From positions 4,588,001 to 4,652,000 of the forward strand of contig NZ_CP134062.1 of the NCBI RefSeq assembly GCF_031583025.1: a stretch of DNA of 64,000 nt. The letters are read 5' to 3'. The notes beneath the pieces are model-generated. The model was not told where the DNA came from, searched no databases, and saw only the letters and a program-made list of their open reading frames with translations. Numbering within the stretch: the stretch's first letter is position 1; every line of letters begins with the position of its first letter. Source of the stretch: Mycobacterium sp. Z3061 (GTDB lineage: Bacteria > Actinomycetota > Actinomycetes > Mycobacteriales > Mycobacteriaceae). Made by a program: the position numbers and the translations under genes. Below are positions 27,668 through 37,554 of this stretch, piece after piece.

Positions 27668-27862
27668 TTATCCGGAGCTCTCATCGGAATGCCGGGCGCG
27701 CCGCAACAATTCGATGCCACGGCCGAGCAACCCATCCAGCAATGTCGCCAGCAGGTACGCCAGGGCAAGCACCACCGGCATTACCGCCAGGGCCTGCAGC
27801 ACGAACGGCAGACCGGAGAGCCACAGCTCAACGCCGTCCCACCAATTCAGGAAGCCGTTCAC
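27668..27862 (-). CDS. Small membrane protein, Rv2401A-like
   Basis: A 64-residue protein beginning MNGFLNWWDGVELWLSGLPF with one long membrane helix (LQALAVMPVVLALAYLLATLLDGLL) and a basic tail (RRARHSDESSG). It appears to correspond to a small membrane protein at the same place in M. tuberculosis. GTG 27862 is chosen because a TAGGGT hexamer lies 7 nt upstream (leaderless). Function unknown. Confidence 0.7.
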   Translation of the reverse strand: MNGFLNWWDGVELWLSGLPFVLQALAVMPVVLALAYLLATLLDGLLGRGIELLRRARHSDESSG

Positions 27863-27869
27863 CGTGACC

Positions 27870-27875
27870 ACCCTA
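27870..27875 (-). promoter_or_regulatory. -10 element of leaderless small membrane gene
   Basis: TAGGGT on the minus strand, with exactly 7 nt to GTG 27862, fits a leaderless mycobacterial promoter. The same bases could act as a weak ribosome site (AGGACTAGGG). Confidence 0.45.
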
Positions 27876-27960
27876 GTCCTGGCCGGGGTGGCTACGCGCC
27901 CACGTAACACCTCGGTTGCGGAGGTGGACGCGAAGTGGGTCCACGGTCGATGATGTCGGG

Positions 27961-30024
27961 ATGGCCTTGCACCCCGATGCCGCTGATACAGCTAACGACG
28001 AGGTGGTCGATTCGGTCGAGGAGGCCCCCACGATCTCCGCGTCCACCGAGCTTCAAGCGTTCGACCCGTCGATGCCAGTGGAGATCGACTCGGCCCTGCC
28101 GTTCCCGTCCAGCTCGTCGTCGCGCAACCCGTTCCCGCCGATCGCCGACTACGCCTTCCTGTCGGACTGGGAGACGACCTGCCTGATCTCGCCGGCGGGT
28201 TCGGTGGAGTGGCTGTGTGTGCCGCGGCCGGACTCCCCCAGCGTGTTCGGCGCCATCCTGGACCGCAGCGCCGGCCATTTCCGGCTCGGCCCGTACGGCG
28301 TCTCGGTGCCGTCAGCGCGGCGCTACCTGCCCGGCAGCCTGATCATGGAGACCACCTGGCAGACCCATACCGGCTGGCTGATCGTGCGCGACGCCCTGGT
28401 GATGGGACCGTGGCACGACATCGAACGGCGGTCGCGGACGCACCGCCGCACCCCGATGGACTGGGACGCCGAACACATTCTGCTTCGGACAGTGCGCTGC
28501 GTCAGCGGCACTGTCGAACTGATGATGAGCTGCGAACCGGCCTTCGACTACCACCGCCTCGGCGCCACCTGGGAGTACTCGTCCAACGCGTACGGCGAGG
28601 CGATCGCCCGGGCCAACAAGCAGCCCGACGCGCATCCGACGCTGCGGCTGACCACCAATCTGCGGATCGGGCTGGAAGGCCGCGAGGCGCGTGCCCGGAC
28701 CCGGATGAAAGAGGGCGACGACGTGTTCGTCGCGCTGAGCTGGACCAAGCATCCGCCGCCGCAGACCTACCAAGAGGCCGCCGACAAAATGTGGCAGACC
28801 ACCGAGTGTTGGCGGCAGTGGATCAACATCGGCAACTTCCCGGACCACCCGTGGCGGGCCTACCTGCAGCGCAGCGCTCTGACCCTGAAGGGGTTGACCT
28901 ACTCCCCGACGGGCGCCCTGCTGGCCGCCGCCACCACGTCGCTGCCCGAGACGCCGCAAGGCGAACGTAACTGGGACTACCGCTACTCCTGGATTCGCGA
29001 CTCGACGTTCGCCCTGTGGGGCCTCTACACGCTGGGTCTGGACCGCGAGGCCGACGACTTCTTCGCGTTCATCGCCGACGTGTCCGGCGCCAACAGCAAC
29101 GAGCGGCACCCGCTGCAGGTGATGTACGGCGTCGGGGGCGAGCGCAGCCTGGTCGAAGAAGAACTCAACCACCTCTCCGGCTACGACCACGCGCGCCCGG
29201 TCCGCATCGGCAACGGCGCCTACGACCAGGTGCAGCATGACATCTGGGGCTCGGTGCTCGACTCGTTCTACCTACACGCCAAATCCCGCGAGCAGGTCCC
29301 CGAGACGCTGTGGCCGGTGCTGAAAAAGCAGGTGGAAGAGGCGATCAAGCACTGGCGAGAGCCCGATCGCGGCATCTGGGAGGTGCGCGGCGAGCCGCAG
29401 CACTTCACGTCGTCGAAGGTGATGTGCTGGGTGGCGCTGGACCGCGGGGCGAAGCTGGCCGATAAGCAGGGTGAGCTGAGCTATGCCGGGCAGTGGCGGG
29501 AGATCGCCGACGAGATCAAGGCCGACATCCTCGAGCACGGGGTGGACTCCCGGGGTGTGTTCACCCAGCGCTACGGCAGTGACGCACTCGACGCGTCGCT
29601 GCTGCTGGTAGTGCTGACCCGGTTCCTGCCGCCCGACGATCCGCGGGTGCGCGCGACGGTGCTGGCGATCGCCGACGAACTGACCGAGGAGGGCCTGGTG
29701 CTGCGGTACCGGGTGCACGAGACCGACGACGGGCTGTCCGGTGAGGAAGGCACGTTCACCATCTGCTCGTTCTGGCTGGTGTCGGCGCTGGTGGAGATCG
29801 GCGAGGTGGCTCGCGCCAAGCGGCTGTGCGAGCGGCTGCTGGCGTATGCCAGCCCGTTGCACCTGTACGCCGAGGAGATCGAGCCGCGGACCGGCCGGCA
29901 CCTTGGCAACTTCCCGCAGGCGTTCACCCACCTGGCGTTGATCAACGCGGTGGTGCACGTGATCAGGGCCGAGGAGGAAGCCGATGGTTCGGGGACGTTC
30001 CAGCCCGCCAACGCGCCGGTGTGA
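27961..30024 (+). CDS. Glycoside hydrolase family 15 protein (trehalase type), Rv2402 homologue
   Basis: A 687-residue protein with an N-terminal beta-sandwich domain (about 60-330, LSDWETTCLISPAGSVEWLCVPRPDSPSVFG) and a C-terminal alpha/alpha barrel. Barrel motifs include ERNWDYRYSWIRDSTFALW (substrate Asp/Arg region) and the acid in EEGTFTICSFWL. Members of this family in mycobacteria have been characterised as trehalases requiring phosphate and Mg2+; glucoamylase activity is the other possibility. ATG 27961 is chosen as the first start near the homologous region; the first 55 residues are variable and acidic. No operon partner. Confidence 0.88.
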   Translation: MALHPDAADTANDEVVDSVEEAPTISASTELQAFDPSMPVEIDSALPFPSSSSSRNPFPPIADYAFLSDWETTCLISPAGSVEWLCVPRPDSPSVFGAILDRSAGHFRLGPYGVSVPSARRYLPGSLIMETTWQTHTGWLIVRDALVMGPWHDIERRSRTHRRTPMDWDAEHILLRTVRCVSGTVELMMSCEPAFDYHRLGATWEYSSNAYGEAIARANKQPDAHPTLRLTTNLRIGLEGREARARTRMKEGDDVFVALSWTKHPPPQTYQEAADKMWQTTECWRQWINIGNFPDHPWRAYLQRSALTLKGLTYSPTGALLAAATTSLPETPQGERNWDYRYSWIRDSTFALWGLYTLGLDREADDFFAFIADVSGANSNERHPLQVMYGVGGERSLVEEELNHLSGYDHARPVRIGNGAYDQVQHDIWGSVLDSFYLHAKSREQVPETLWPVLKKQVEEAIKHWREPDRGIWEVRGEPQHFTSSKVMCWVALDRGAKLADKQGELSYAGQWREIADEIKADILEHGVDSRGVFTQRYGSDALDASLLLVVLTRFLPPDDPRVRATVLAIADELTEEGLVLRYRVHETDDGLSGEEGTFTICSFWLVSALVEIGEVARAKRLCERLLAYASPLHLYAEEIEPRTGRHLGNFPQAFTHLALINAVVHVIRAEEEADGSGTFQPANAPV

Positions 30025-30045
30025 TTTCAGCGCGGCCTGACCTCA

Positions 30046-31428
30046 TCAGCTGGTGGCCCGTCGGTGCGCGGTAGCCAGGATCGGCTCGGCAGCGACGGCA
30101 GTGAAAGGCACCGCGAGCGGGAAATCGGTTGACAGCGAACGAATTTCGACGGACCTCACAACGGTGGCCAGGGCGAGGGTGGCCTCCAGCATGGCGAAGT
30201 GATCGCCGATGCATTTGCGGGGCCCACCGCCGAAGGGAATGTACTGCCAACGGTCCCGGCCCCGGGAACGCTCAGGGCTGAAGCGGTCCGGGTCGAACGT
30301 CAGCGGGTCGTCCCACAGCGCGGGGTCTCGGTGCAACGCGTATGCGCTCAGGAGCGCGAACGAGCCGGCCTCGACACGGTGGCCGTCTACGACGATGTCG
30401 GAGTCGATCATCCGGCCGAAGGCCGGCGCTGCGGGGCACAGGCGCAACGCCTCGTCGAGCACCTGGACGGTGTACCCCAGTCGCGGCACGGCAGCGATGG
30501 TGATCGGACCGCCGCCGAGCGCGCGAATCTCGCTGACCACCCGCTCTTGCAGGTCGCGGTGGCGGCCGAGTTGCCACAGTGCATACGCCAGCGTCGTCGC
30601 GGTGGTGTCATGCCCGGCGAGCATGAAAACGACCAGATCGTGGCAGATCTCGTCGTCGCTGAGCCGCTGCCCGGTGGCTGGGTCCGTCGCATCCATCAGT
30701 GCTCGGACCAGCGGCGCGTCGCGGTCGGGGTCGATCCGGCACTCGCGCAGGATCCCGGCAGCCAACCCGTGCAGGACAGCGCTGGCGTCACGGGCTCGGC
30801 GCCGCGCGGGCGTCGGCAACCAATGGGGAGCTCGAACGGGCCGAAACGCCCGGTCGGCCACCCACGAGAAGGCGGTACGCAGCGGGGCCCCGATGACGTC
30901 GGACTGCTCCTCGAGGTCGAGTCCGAACACCGAGTGGCCAAGCGCGCGCAGAGTGATCGCGCGCGTCGCAGCGTCCAGGTCGATGGCGGTGCCATCGGCC
31001 CAGCCATCGGCGACCGATCGGGCGGCATCGGACATGTGGCCGGCGAACCGGGCCACGATCTGTTTGGTGAACAGCGGTTGCAGAGTGCGCCGACGCGGGA
31101 GCCAATCGCGGTGCGTCAGGCTCAAGATATTGTCGCCCATCAGCCTGCGCATCTCGACCATGTGGGGCGCAGTGCCTCGCTCGGCAGCCTCGTCGGTGCG
31201 GGCCAACACGTCGTGGACTCCCTGCGGGGACGCGATGAACACCAGCGGCGGCGTGAGCCATTTTGGTCCAAGGACGTTGCGGGTAACCGCTCCGCCGGCG
31301 CGATGGAGGGCAATCTGCCCGTCGGTGAATTGCCGGGCGGCCTTGAAGCGTACGGCGTACGGCAACGGATTCTTCGGGATCAATGGCAGCGATCGCACCG
31401 CCGTTGCGGTGCCGTCGACGGATGTCAT
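30046..31428 (-). CDS. Cytochrome P450
   Basis: A 460-residue P450. The I-helix oxygen-activation motif is AGHDTTATT, the K-helix ExxR is in LDEALRLCP, and the heme thiolate is Cys406 in FGGGPRKCIGDHF. Substrate and CYP family cannot be given from reading alone; the general pattern (LSLTHRDWLPRRRTLQPLF) resembles eukaryote-like fatty-acid or terpene P450s. ATG 31428 has GAGGAGACC upstream. It is divergent from a large regulator with an inverted repeat between them, so it may be its target. No ferredoxin or reductase gene is adjacent. Confidence 0.94.
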   Translation of the reverse strand: MTSVDGTATAVRSLPLIPKNPLPYAVRFKAARQFTDGQIALHRAGGAVTRNVLGPKWLTPPLVFIASPQGVHDVLARTDEAAERGTAPHMVEMRRLMGDNILSLTHRDWLPRRRTLQPLFTKQIVARFAGHMSDAARSVADGWADGTAIDLDAATRAITLRALGHSVFGLDLEEQSDVIGAPLRTAFSWVADRAFRPVRAPHWLPTPARRRARDASAVLHGLAAGILRECRIDPDRDAPLVRALMDATDPATGQRLSDDEICHDLVVFMLAGHDTTATTLAYALWQLGRHRDLQERVVSEIRALGGGPITIAAVPRLGYTVQVLDEALRLCPAAPAFGRMIDSDIVVDGHRVEAGSFALLSAYALHRDPALWDDPLTFDPDRFSPERSRGRDRWQYIPFGGGPRKCIGDHFAMLEATLALATVVRSVEIRSLSTDFPLAVPFTAVAAEPILATAHRRATS

Positions 31429-31499
31429 GGTGTGGTCTCCTCGTCGTGGTGTACGACTCGACCATCCGACGGACACTGGGGCAGAACCATCGTCAGGAG

Positions 31500-31535
31500 T
31501 GCGTATTTCTGCACAGGGGGGGGCGTAGATACGCA
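31500..31535. promoter_or_regulatory. Inverted repeat in the P450/regulator divergent promoter
   Basis: TGCGTAT (31500-31506) and ATACGCA (31529-31535) form a perfect 7-bp inverted repeat with a 22-nt spacer that contains a run of eight G. It lies 71-107 nt upstream of the P450 start and 34 nt upstream of the regulator start. It could be the binding site of the LuxR-type protein encoded next to it. Confidence 0.4.
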
Positions 31536-31569
31536 TATTTGACGATGTATTGACCGTCCGGGCGGACGC

Positions 31570-34500
31570 ATGCTGGCTACCATGACCACATTGGATCCGG
31601 TCGGGGGTGCGCCTGTGGCGAACGGCAGCGAACTCGGCGTCGGGCGCTTGTTGCCAACCGGCACGGTGACTCTGTTGCTGGCCGATGTCGAAGGCTCCAC
31701 CCGGTTGTGGGAACAGCGCGGTACGGAGATGCCCGCGGCGGTGGCGCGCCTGGATCAGACTGTCGGCCAGATCGTCGTCGCCTACGGGGGCGTACGCCCG
31801 GTGGAGCAAGGTGAGGGCGACAGTTTCGTAGCCGCATTCGCCCGGGCCAGCGAAGCATTGGCGTGTGCGCTGGATCTGCAGCGCGCCCCGCTGGCGCCGA
31901 TCATGCTGCGCATCGGGCTGCATACCGGCGAGGTTCAGTTGCGCGACGCCGGCAATTACTTCGGTTCGACGATCAATCGAACGGCTCGGATTCGCGACCT
32001 GGCGCACGGCGGGCAGACGGTGGTATCGGGTACGACCGCGGAATTGGTGGCCGACCGGTTGCCGGACGGGGTGTGGCTGACCGATCTGGGCACCCACCGG
32101 TTGCGTGACCTGCCCCGTCCCGAGCGGGTGCTACAGGTGTGTCACCCCGATTTGCACAACAAGTTCCCGCCGTTACGTGCCGCGAAAACGTCGACAGTGC
32201 AAGGTGTCCCGGCGCAACTGACGAGTTTCGTCGGCCGCGACGCCGAAATGGCCGCGATCCAGCTGCTGCTGCAGCAGCACCGGTTGATCACGTTGACCGG
32301 CTGCGGCGGCGTGGGTAAGACACGGCTGGCCGGGCAATTGGCTGCCCGCTTGGCCTCGAGTCTCGGTGACGGCGCCTGGTTCGTCGACCTGGGACCGGTC
32401 ACCGACGCCGAGGCCGTGCCCATCGCGGTTGCCCGTGTGCTTGGCCTGCCCGACCGACGCACCCGTTCCACTGCCGACACCGTCCTGGAGCACCTGCGCT
32501 CCAAACACGCCATGGTCGTGCTGGATAACTGTGAGCACTTGTTGGACGAATGCGCGGATCTGGCCACCGCGATCCTGGACCGCTGCCCGGACGTGACCGT
32601 GCTGGCCACCAGCCGTGAGCCGATCGGTGTCGCCGGTGAAGCGATCTGGCGAGTGCCGTCGCTGCCGCTGTCCGACGCTGCGGTACAACTTTTCGTCGAC
32701 CGTGCCCAACAGGTATGCGCCGCCTTCAACCTCACCGGTGACGAAGCCGCGACCGTGGCCGAGATCTGCCGGCGCCTGGACGGCATCCCGTTGGCCATCG
32801 AACTTGCCGCCGCGCGGGTGCGGGTGCTCTCGCTCAGCGACATCGCTTCGAGCTTGAACGACCGGTTCCGCCTGTTGACCGGCGGTGTGCGAACCGCAGT
32901 ACGCCGCCAGCAGACGCTGCGCGCCTCGGTCGACTGGTCGTATGCGCTGCTGAGTGAACCCGAACGTGTCCTGCTGCACCGACTGGCGGTGTTCATGGGC
33001 GGATTCGACCTGTCCGCCGCGCAAGCCGTCGCAGTGGGCGAGGATTTGGCGTCCCACCAGGTTCTGGACATGCTGTCGCTGCTGGTCGACAAGTCGTTGG
33101 TGGTGGCTGAAACCGCAAGCGGCAGAAAGCGATACCGACTCTTGGAGACGATTCGGCAGTACGCGCAGGAAAAGCTCGGTGAGTCCGGTGAAGCCGAAGC
33201 ACTGCATGCCCGGCACGCGGAGCACTACGCCACCGTGGCCGCACGACTCGACAATCCCGGACAAAACCGGCTGGACGCTCTGGTCGCTGACACGGACCTC
33301 GAGTTCGACAACATGCATGCCGCCTTCACCTGGTATCAGGACAGCGCCGAGCCCGAGCACGCTCTGAAATTGGCGTCCGCGTTGACACCACTGTGGATCA
33401 TGCGCGGTCGGCTCACCCAGGCGTCCAGCTGGTTCGACGCCGTCTTGGGTGACCAGAAGGCCCAGAGCGCCGGCATCGCTCGTGAAACCTATGCCCGTGC
33501 CCTGGCCGACCAGGCCTTCCTCGGCGGCTGGTATGGGATCCCCGGTGCCGGCGAACAAGCCGAACAGGCGGTGGCGATCGCACGCGAGCTCGGCGATCCC
33601 GCCCTGCTGCTCCGCGCCCTCGCCAGCCGTAGCGGATGTCACGACCCAGCGGCGGCGGCGCCCTATATCCCAGAGATGCTCGACCTGATTCGTGTTCTCG
33701 GTGACCAATGGCGGCTGGGCCAGACCAAGATGTGGAGCGGATATGTCGCCGTAGGGTCAGGTGATCCGATCCGCGCACGCGCGGACGCCGACGAAGGGTT
33801 GAGCCTCGCCGAGGCCACCGGGGATGGGTTCACTGCGCGTGAGTGCCGTACCTGGCGGGCGCTTTCCCTGCTGTTTCAGGGTGATCTGAGCGCGGCGGCC
33901 GCGGAATCCCGCGCCGTAGCGGTCGAGGCGCAGACGGTGTACGACGGCATCGCGCAAATCCTCGGCTCGATGTCGCTGAGTCTGGCGCTGGCGTACCAGG
34001 GCGATGTTGTCGGTGCACGAGAGTCCATCGAGTCCGCCCTCGAGATGTCGGCGACGCTGGGTGGTTTCGACACGGATGTCGCGCATTCGTTGTGGGCGCG
34101 CGCGGCCATCGCGGCCGGTGAGGTCACAACGGCCGCATCCGCCTGCGAGGAGGCCTGGCGGGTGCGGAAGCCCGGGCGGGAATCCATCATCCTGAGTTTC
34201 ACGCCGTTCGCCGCGACCGCGTTGGCGAGTGGCGATTTGGTGGCCGCCCGCCGATGGGCCGACGAGACCATCGCCAAGAACACCGGGTGGCATCGGATGG
34301 TGGCGCAGGTTGAGCGCGCCCGGGTCGCGATCGCCCGGGGAGAGCTCGACCTCGCCGAACGCGACGCACACGACTCGCTGGCCATCGGCAGCGAGATCGA
34401 GTCGATCCTCGTCGCCGCCGATGCCCTGGAATGCCTCGCCGAACTCGCCGTCACCGGCGACAGCCACATGCAGGCGGCGCGCATTTACGGTGCCGCGCAG

Positions 34501-34887
34501 GCAATTCGCGAACGGCATCGCATCGCCCGCTTCGAGATATACCAGGACAGCTACGACCGCGCCCTGGCTGAAATCCGAAATAAGTTGAGCGACATCGACT
34601 TCGAGGATTCCTGGGCCCAAGGCGCGGCGATGAGCACCGACGAGGCGATCGGCTACGTACGACGCGGACGCGGCGAACGCAAACGTCCACGCACCGGCTG
34701 GGCTTCGCTCACGCCGACCGAACACGAGGTCGTCAAACTTGTCAGCGAAGGTCTCACCAACAAAGACATTGCCGCCCGACTCTTCGTCTCACCCCGCACC
34801 GTGCACACCCACCTCACCCACGTTTACGCCAAGCTAGACCTCAGTTCCCGGGTGCAGTTGGTACAGGAAGCGGCCCGTTACAACTAG
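31570..34887 (+). CDS. Cyclase-like / AAA ATPase / LuxR transcriptional regulator
   Basis: A 1,105-residue multidomain regulator. Residues about 30-190 form a class III nucleotide cyclase homology domain (VTLLLADVEGSTRLWEQRG, EGEGDSFVAAF, NYFGSTINRTARI). Residues about 215-500 form an NB-ARC-like ATPase with P-loop LTGCGGVGKTRLAG and Walker B MVVLDNCEHLLDEC. A TPR-like helical region follows (about 540-1020), and a C-terminal LuxR helix-turn-helix (LTPTEHEVVKLVSEGLTNKDIAARLFVSPRTVHTH) is present. M. tuberculosis has several such proteins (Rv0386, Rv0890c, Rv1358, Rv2488c). Whether the cyclase part is active is uncertain. It probably controls the divergent P450. Confidence 0.92.
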   Translation: MLATMTTLDPVGGAPVANGSELGVGRLLPTGTVTLLLADVEGSTRLWEQRGTEMPAAVARLDQTVGQIVVAYGGVRPVEQGEGDSFVAAFARASEALACALDLQRAPLAPIMLRIGLHTGEVQLRDAGNYFGSTINRTARIRDLAHGGQTVVSGTTAELVADRLPDGVWLTDLGTHRLRDLPRPERVLQVCHPDLHNKFPPLRAAKTSTVQGVPAQLTSFVGRDAEMAAIQLLLQQHRLITLTGCGGVGKTRLAGQLAARLASSLGDGAWFVDLGPVTDAEAVPIAVARVLGLPDRRTRSTADTVLEHLRSKHAMVVLDNCEHLLDECADLATAILDRCPDVTVLATSREPIGVAGEAIWRVPSLPLSDAAVQLFVDRAQQVCAAFNLTGDEAATVAEICRRLDGIPLAIELAAARVRVLSLSDIASSLNDRFRLLTGGVRTAVRRQQTLRASVDWSYALLSEPERVLLHRLAVFMGGFDLSAAQAVAVGEDLASHQVLDMLSLLVDKSLVVAETASGRKRYRLLETIRQYAQEKLGESGEAEALHARHAEHYATVAARLDNPGQNRLDALVADTDLEFDNMHAAFTWYQDSAEPEHALKLASALTPLWIMRGRLTQASSWFDAVLGDQKAQSAGIARETYARALADQAFLGGWYGIPGAGEQAEQAVAIARELGDPALLLRALASRSGCHDPAAAAPYIPEMLDLIRVLGDQWRLGQTKMWSGYVAVGSGDPIRARADADEGLSLAEATGDGFTARECRTWRALSLLFQGDLSAAAAESRAVAVEAQTVYDGIAQILGSMSLSLALAYQGDVVGARESIESALEMSATLGGFDTDVAHSLWARAAIAAGEVTTAASACEEAWRVRKPGRESIILSFTPFAATALASGDLVAARRWADETIAKNTGWHRMVAQVERARVAIARGELDLAERDAHDSLAIGSEIESILVAADALECLAELAVTGDSHMQAARIYGAAQAIRERHRIARFEIYQDSYDRALAEIRNKLSDIDFEDSWAQGAAMSTDEAIGYVRRGRGERKRPRTGWASLTPTEHEVVKLVSEGLTNKDIAARLFVSPRTVHTHLTHVYAKLDLSSRVQLVQEAARYN

Positions 34888-34911
34888 ATTCGCAGCGAGC
34901 GCGATAGGCCC

Positions 34912-36819
34912 CTATTTCTTGCCCTTATCCCCCGCGGCTTCGGTGGACAGCGCGGCCACGAACGCTTCCTGCGGCACGTCGACCCGTCCGATGGTCTTCA
35001 TCCGCTTCTTGCCTTCCTTCTGCTTTTCCAGCAGCTTGCGCTTGCGGGTGATGTCACCGCCGTAACACTTGGACAACACGTCCTTGCGGATGGCCCGGAT
35101 GTTCTCGCGCGCAATGATTTTCGAGCCGATCGCGGCCTGGACCGGCACTTCGAACTGTTGCCGCGGGATCAGTTCCTTGAGCTTGGTGGTCATCTTGTTG
35201 CCGTAGGCCGAGGCACCGTCCTTGTGGACGATGGCACTGAATGCGTCGACGGCTTCGCCCTGCAACAGGATGTCGACCTTGACCAGTTGCGCCTCCTGCT
35301 CGCCGGCCTCCTCGTAGTCCAGGCTGGCGTAACCGCGGGTGCGTGACTTCAACGAGTCGAAGAAGTCAAAGATGATCTCCCCCAACGGCATTGTGTAACG
35401 AAGTTCCACCCGCTCCGGCGACAGATAGTCCATGCCGCCGAGCTCGCCGCGCCGCGACTGGCAGAGTTCCATGATGGTGCCGATGAATTCGCTGGGCGCG
35501 ATGATGGTGGTCTTGACGACGGGCTCGTAGACGGTGCGGACCTTGCCTTCCGGCCAGTCCGACGGGTTGGTCACCACGATCTCGGTGTTGTCATCTTTGA
35601 CCACGCGGTAGACGACGTTGGGTGAGGTCGAGATCAGGTCGAGGTCGAATTCGCGCTCGAGGCGTTCGCGGGTGATCTCCATGTGCAACAGGCCGAGAAA
35701 TCCGCAACGGAACCCGAAGCCCAGCGCCACTGAGGTTTCCGGCTCGTACGTCAGGGCCGCGTCGTTGAGTTGCAGCTTGTCCAGGGCGTCGCGCAGGTTC
35801 GGGTAGTCCGAGCCGTCCACGGGATAGAGCCCGGAATAGACCATGGGTTTGGGTTCGCGGTAGCCGGTCAGCGCTTCCTTGGCGCCGTTGCGCGCCGTCG
35901 TCACGGTGTCCCCGACCTTGGACTGGCGGACGTCCTTCACGCCGGTGATCAGATAGCCCACCTCGCCCACCCCGAGCCCCTGGCTGGCCTTGGGCTCGGG
36001 TGAGACGATGCCGACCTCCAGCAGTTCGTGGGTGGCGCCGGTGGACATCATCGCGATCCGTTCGCGCGGGACGATCTTGCCGTCGACCACGCGCACGTAG
36101 GTGACCACGCCACGGTAGATGTCGTACACGGAGTCGAAGATCATTGCGCGCGTTGGCGCGTCGGCATCGCCCTGCGGGGGCGGCACCTCGCGTACCACGT
36201 GGTCGAGCAGGTCGCCGACGCCCTCGCCGGTCTTGCCGGACACCCGCAGCACGTCGCCGGGTTCACAGCCGATGATGTGGGCGATCTCGGCCGCGTACCG
36301 ATCCGGGTCGGCGGCGGGCAGGTCGATCTTGTTGAGCACCGGGATGATGTGCAGGTCGCGATCCAGCGCCAGGTAGAGGTTGGCCAGGGTCTGCGCCTCG
36401 ATGCCCTGCGCGGCGTCCACCAGCAGCACGGCTCCCTCGCAGGCTTCGAGGGCACGGGAGACCTCGTAGGTGAAGTCGACGTGGCCGGGCGTGTCGATGA
36501 GGTGCAACACGTACTCGGTGTCATCCACCTTCCAGGGCAGCCGCACGTTCTGCGCCTTGATGGTGATGCCGCGCTCGCGCTCGATATCCATCCGGTCCAG
36601 GTACTGGGCGCGCATCGAGCGCTCGTCGACCACCCCGGTCAGCTGCAGCATCCGGTCGGCCAGCGTCGACTTGCCGTGGTCGATGTGAGCGATGATGCAG
36701 AAGTTCCGAATCTGCGCCGGCGGGGTGAAGGTCTTGTCGGCGAAACTGGCGATGGGAAATCTCCTGGTCGAGCGGTCAACGAGTATGCCCAGCGTATCCG
36801 TGCGCGGCAGCCGGGACAC
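34912..36819 (-). CDS. lepA: Elongation factor 4 (LepA)
   Basis: A ribosome-binding translational GTPase that back-translocates stalled ribosomes. The G1 motif is AHIDHGKST, switch 2 DTPGHVDF, G4 NKIDLP, followed by domain II, the EF-G-like domains ([21 protein letters not shown]) and the lysine-rich LepA C-terminal domain ([25 protein letters not shown]). GTG 36819 gives 635 residues and keeps the start clear of the divergent neighbour; the frame is open to 36876 and the M. tuberculosis annotation uses a comparable upstream start, so the N-terminus is uncertain. Confidence 0.95.
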   Translation of the reverse strand: MSRLPRTDTLGILVDRSTRRFPIASFADKTFTPPAQIRNFCIIAHIDHGKSTLADRMLQLTGVVDERSMRAQYLDRMDIERERGITIKAQNVRLPWKVDDTEYVLHLIDTPGHVDFTYEVSRALEACEGAVLLVDAAQGIEAQTLANLYLALDRDLHIIPVLNKIDLPAADPDRYAAEIAHIIGCEPGDVLRVSGKTGEGVGDLLDHVVREVPPPQGDADAPTRAMIFDSVYDIYRGVVTYVRVVDGKIVPRERIAMMSTGATHELLEVGIVSPEPKASQGLGVGEVGYLITGVKDVRQSKVGDTVTTARNGAKEALTGYREPKPMVYSGLYPVDGSDYPNLRDALDKLQLNDAALTYEPETSVALGFGFRCGFLGLLHMEITRERLEREFDLDLISTSPNVVYRVVKDDNTEIVVTNPSDWPEGKVRTVYEPVVKTTIIAPSEFIGTIMELCQSRRGELGGMDYLSPERVELRYTMPLGEIIFDFFDSLKSRTRGYASLDYEEAGEQEAQLVKVDILLQGEAVDAFSAIVHKDGASAYGNKMTTKLKELIPRQQFEVPVQAAIGSKIIARENIRAIRKDVLSKCYGGDITRKRKLLEKQKEGKKRMKTIGRVDVPQEAFVAALSTEAAGDKGKK

Positions 36820-36830
36820 AATCACGCGGT

Positions 36831-36836
36831 TATGCT
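36831..36836 (+). promoter_or_regulatory. -10 element of PemK-like gene
   Basis: TATGCT is followed by 6 nt and then ATG 36843, a near-ideal leaderless promoter arrangement; no ribosome site precedes the ATG. Confidence 0.5.
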
Positions 36837-36842
36837 GCGAGC

Positions 36843-37454
36843 ATGGCACCGGGTAAGAAGTCGTCCGGCAAGTCACAGTGGAAGACGTTCCAGCGGTTCG
36901 CGGAGAACTTGGTCAACGAGGCTCCGAAGGTGGTCCAGCGGCTGCAGAACACGCAGGAGACGCTGAAGACCATCCAGCAGGCGGTGAAGATCACCGCGAA
37001 CATCATGGCGATGGGTCTGCCGGCGCCGCCGACCGAGATCACCGCCGGCCGGCCGGTGACCAAAACGAGCTTCCCGACTGCGCAGCGGGCCCGCAAAGTG
37101 AGTTATGCACCCGACCTTGACGGTCGGGCCGATCCGGGCGAGATCGTCTGGACCTGGGTCGTCTACGAAGACGACCCGACGCGCGGCAAGGACCGGCCCG
37201 TTCTGGTGGTGGGCCGGGACCGCACCGTACTGCTTGGGCTCATGCTCTCCAGCCAGGAACGCCACTCCGACGACCGGGACTGGGTTGCGATCGGTTCGGG
37301 TGACTGGGATTACGAGGGCAGGCCGAGTTGGGTGCGGCTGGACCGGGTGCTCGACGTGCCGGAGGAAGGCATCCGCCGCGAGGGCGCGATCCTGGAACGC
37401 GAAACCTTCGAGGTGGTCGCCGCCCGGTTGCGTGCCGAGTACTCCTGGCGCTGA
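36843..37454 (+). CDS. PemK/MazF-fold protein, Rv2405 homologue
   Basis: A 203-residue protein. The first 60 residues are lysine-rich and helical ([19 protein letters not shown]), followed by a MazF/PemK-like beta-barrel ([18 protein letters not shown] then [11 protein letters not shown], about residues 98-130), with the rest of the barrel reaching the C-terminus. Known MazF toxins cleave RNA, but no antitoxin gene lies beside it: neighbours are lepA (divergent) and a CBS protein (convergent). It may therefore be a solitary, housekeeping member of the fold rather than a toxin-antitoxin module. Confidence 0.82.
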   Translation: MAPGKKSSGKSQWKTFQRFAENLVNEAPKVVQRLQNTQETLKTIQQAVKITANIMAMGLPAPPTEITAGRPVTKTSFPTAQRARKVSYAPDLDGRADPGEIVWTWVVYEDDPTRGKDRPVLVVGRDRTVLLGLMLSSQERHSDDRDWVAIGSGDWDYEGRPSWVRLDRVLDVPEEGIRREGAILERETFEVVAARLRAEYSWR

Positions 37455-37459
37455 GGTTG

Positions 37460-37521
37460 CGCGAGCAGACGCGAAATCGCATTGGAGCGTCTGCTCCGGT
37501 GCGATTTCGCGTCTGCTCGCG
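37460..37521. repeat. 22-bp perfect inverted repeat between convergent genes
   Basis: Arms 37460-37481 and 37500-37521 are exact reverse complements (core CGAGCAGACGCGAAATCGCA), separated by 18 nt that contain a further small palindrome (GGAGCGTCTGCTCC). It starts 5 nt after the stop of the PemK-like gene and ends 33 nt before the stop of the CBS gene. RNA from either strand would form a 22-bp stem, fitting a bidirectional terminator. The word GCGTCTGCTC occurs in both the loop and the arm, which looks like a mobile or dispersed repeat. Confidence 0.8.
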
Positions 37522-37554
37522 GGTGGAACTCGCGCCTGGGACGGGCGGTGAAAC

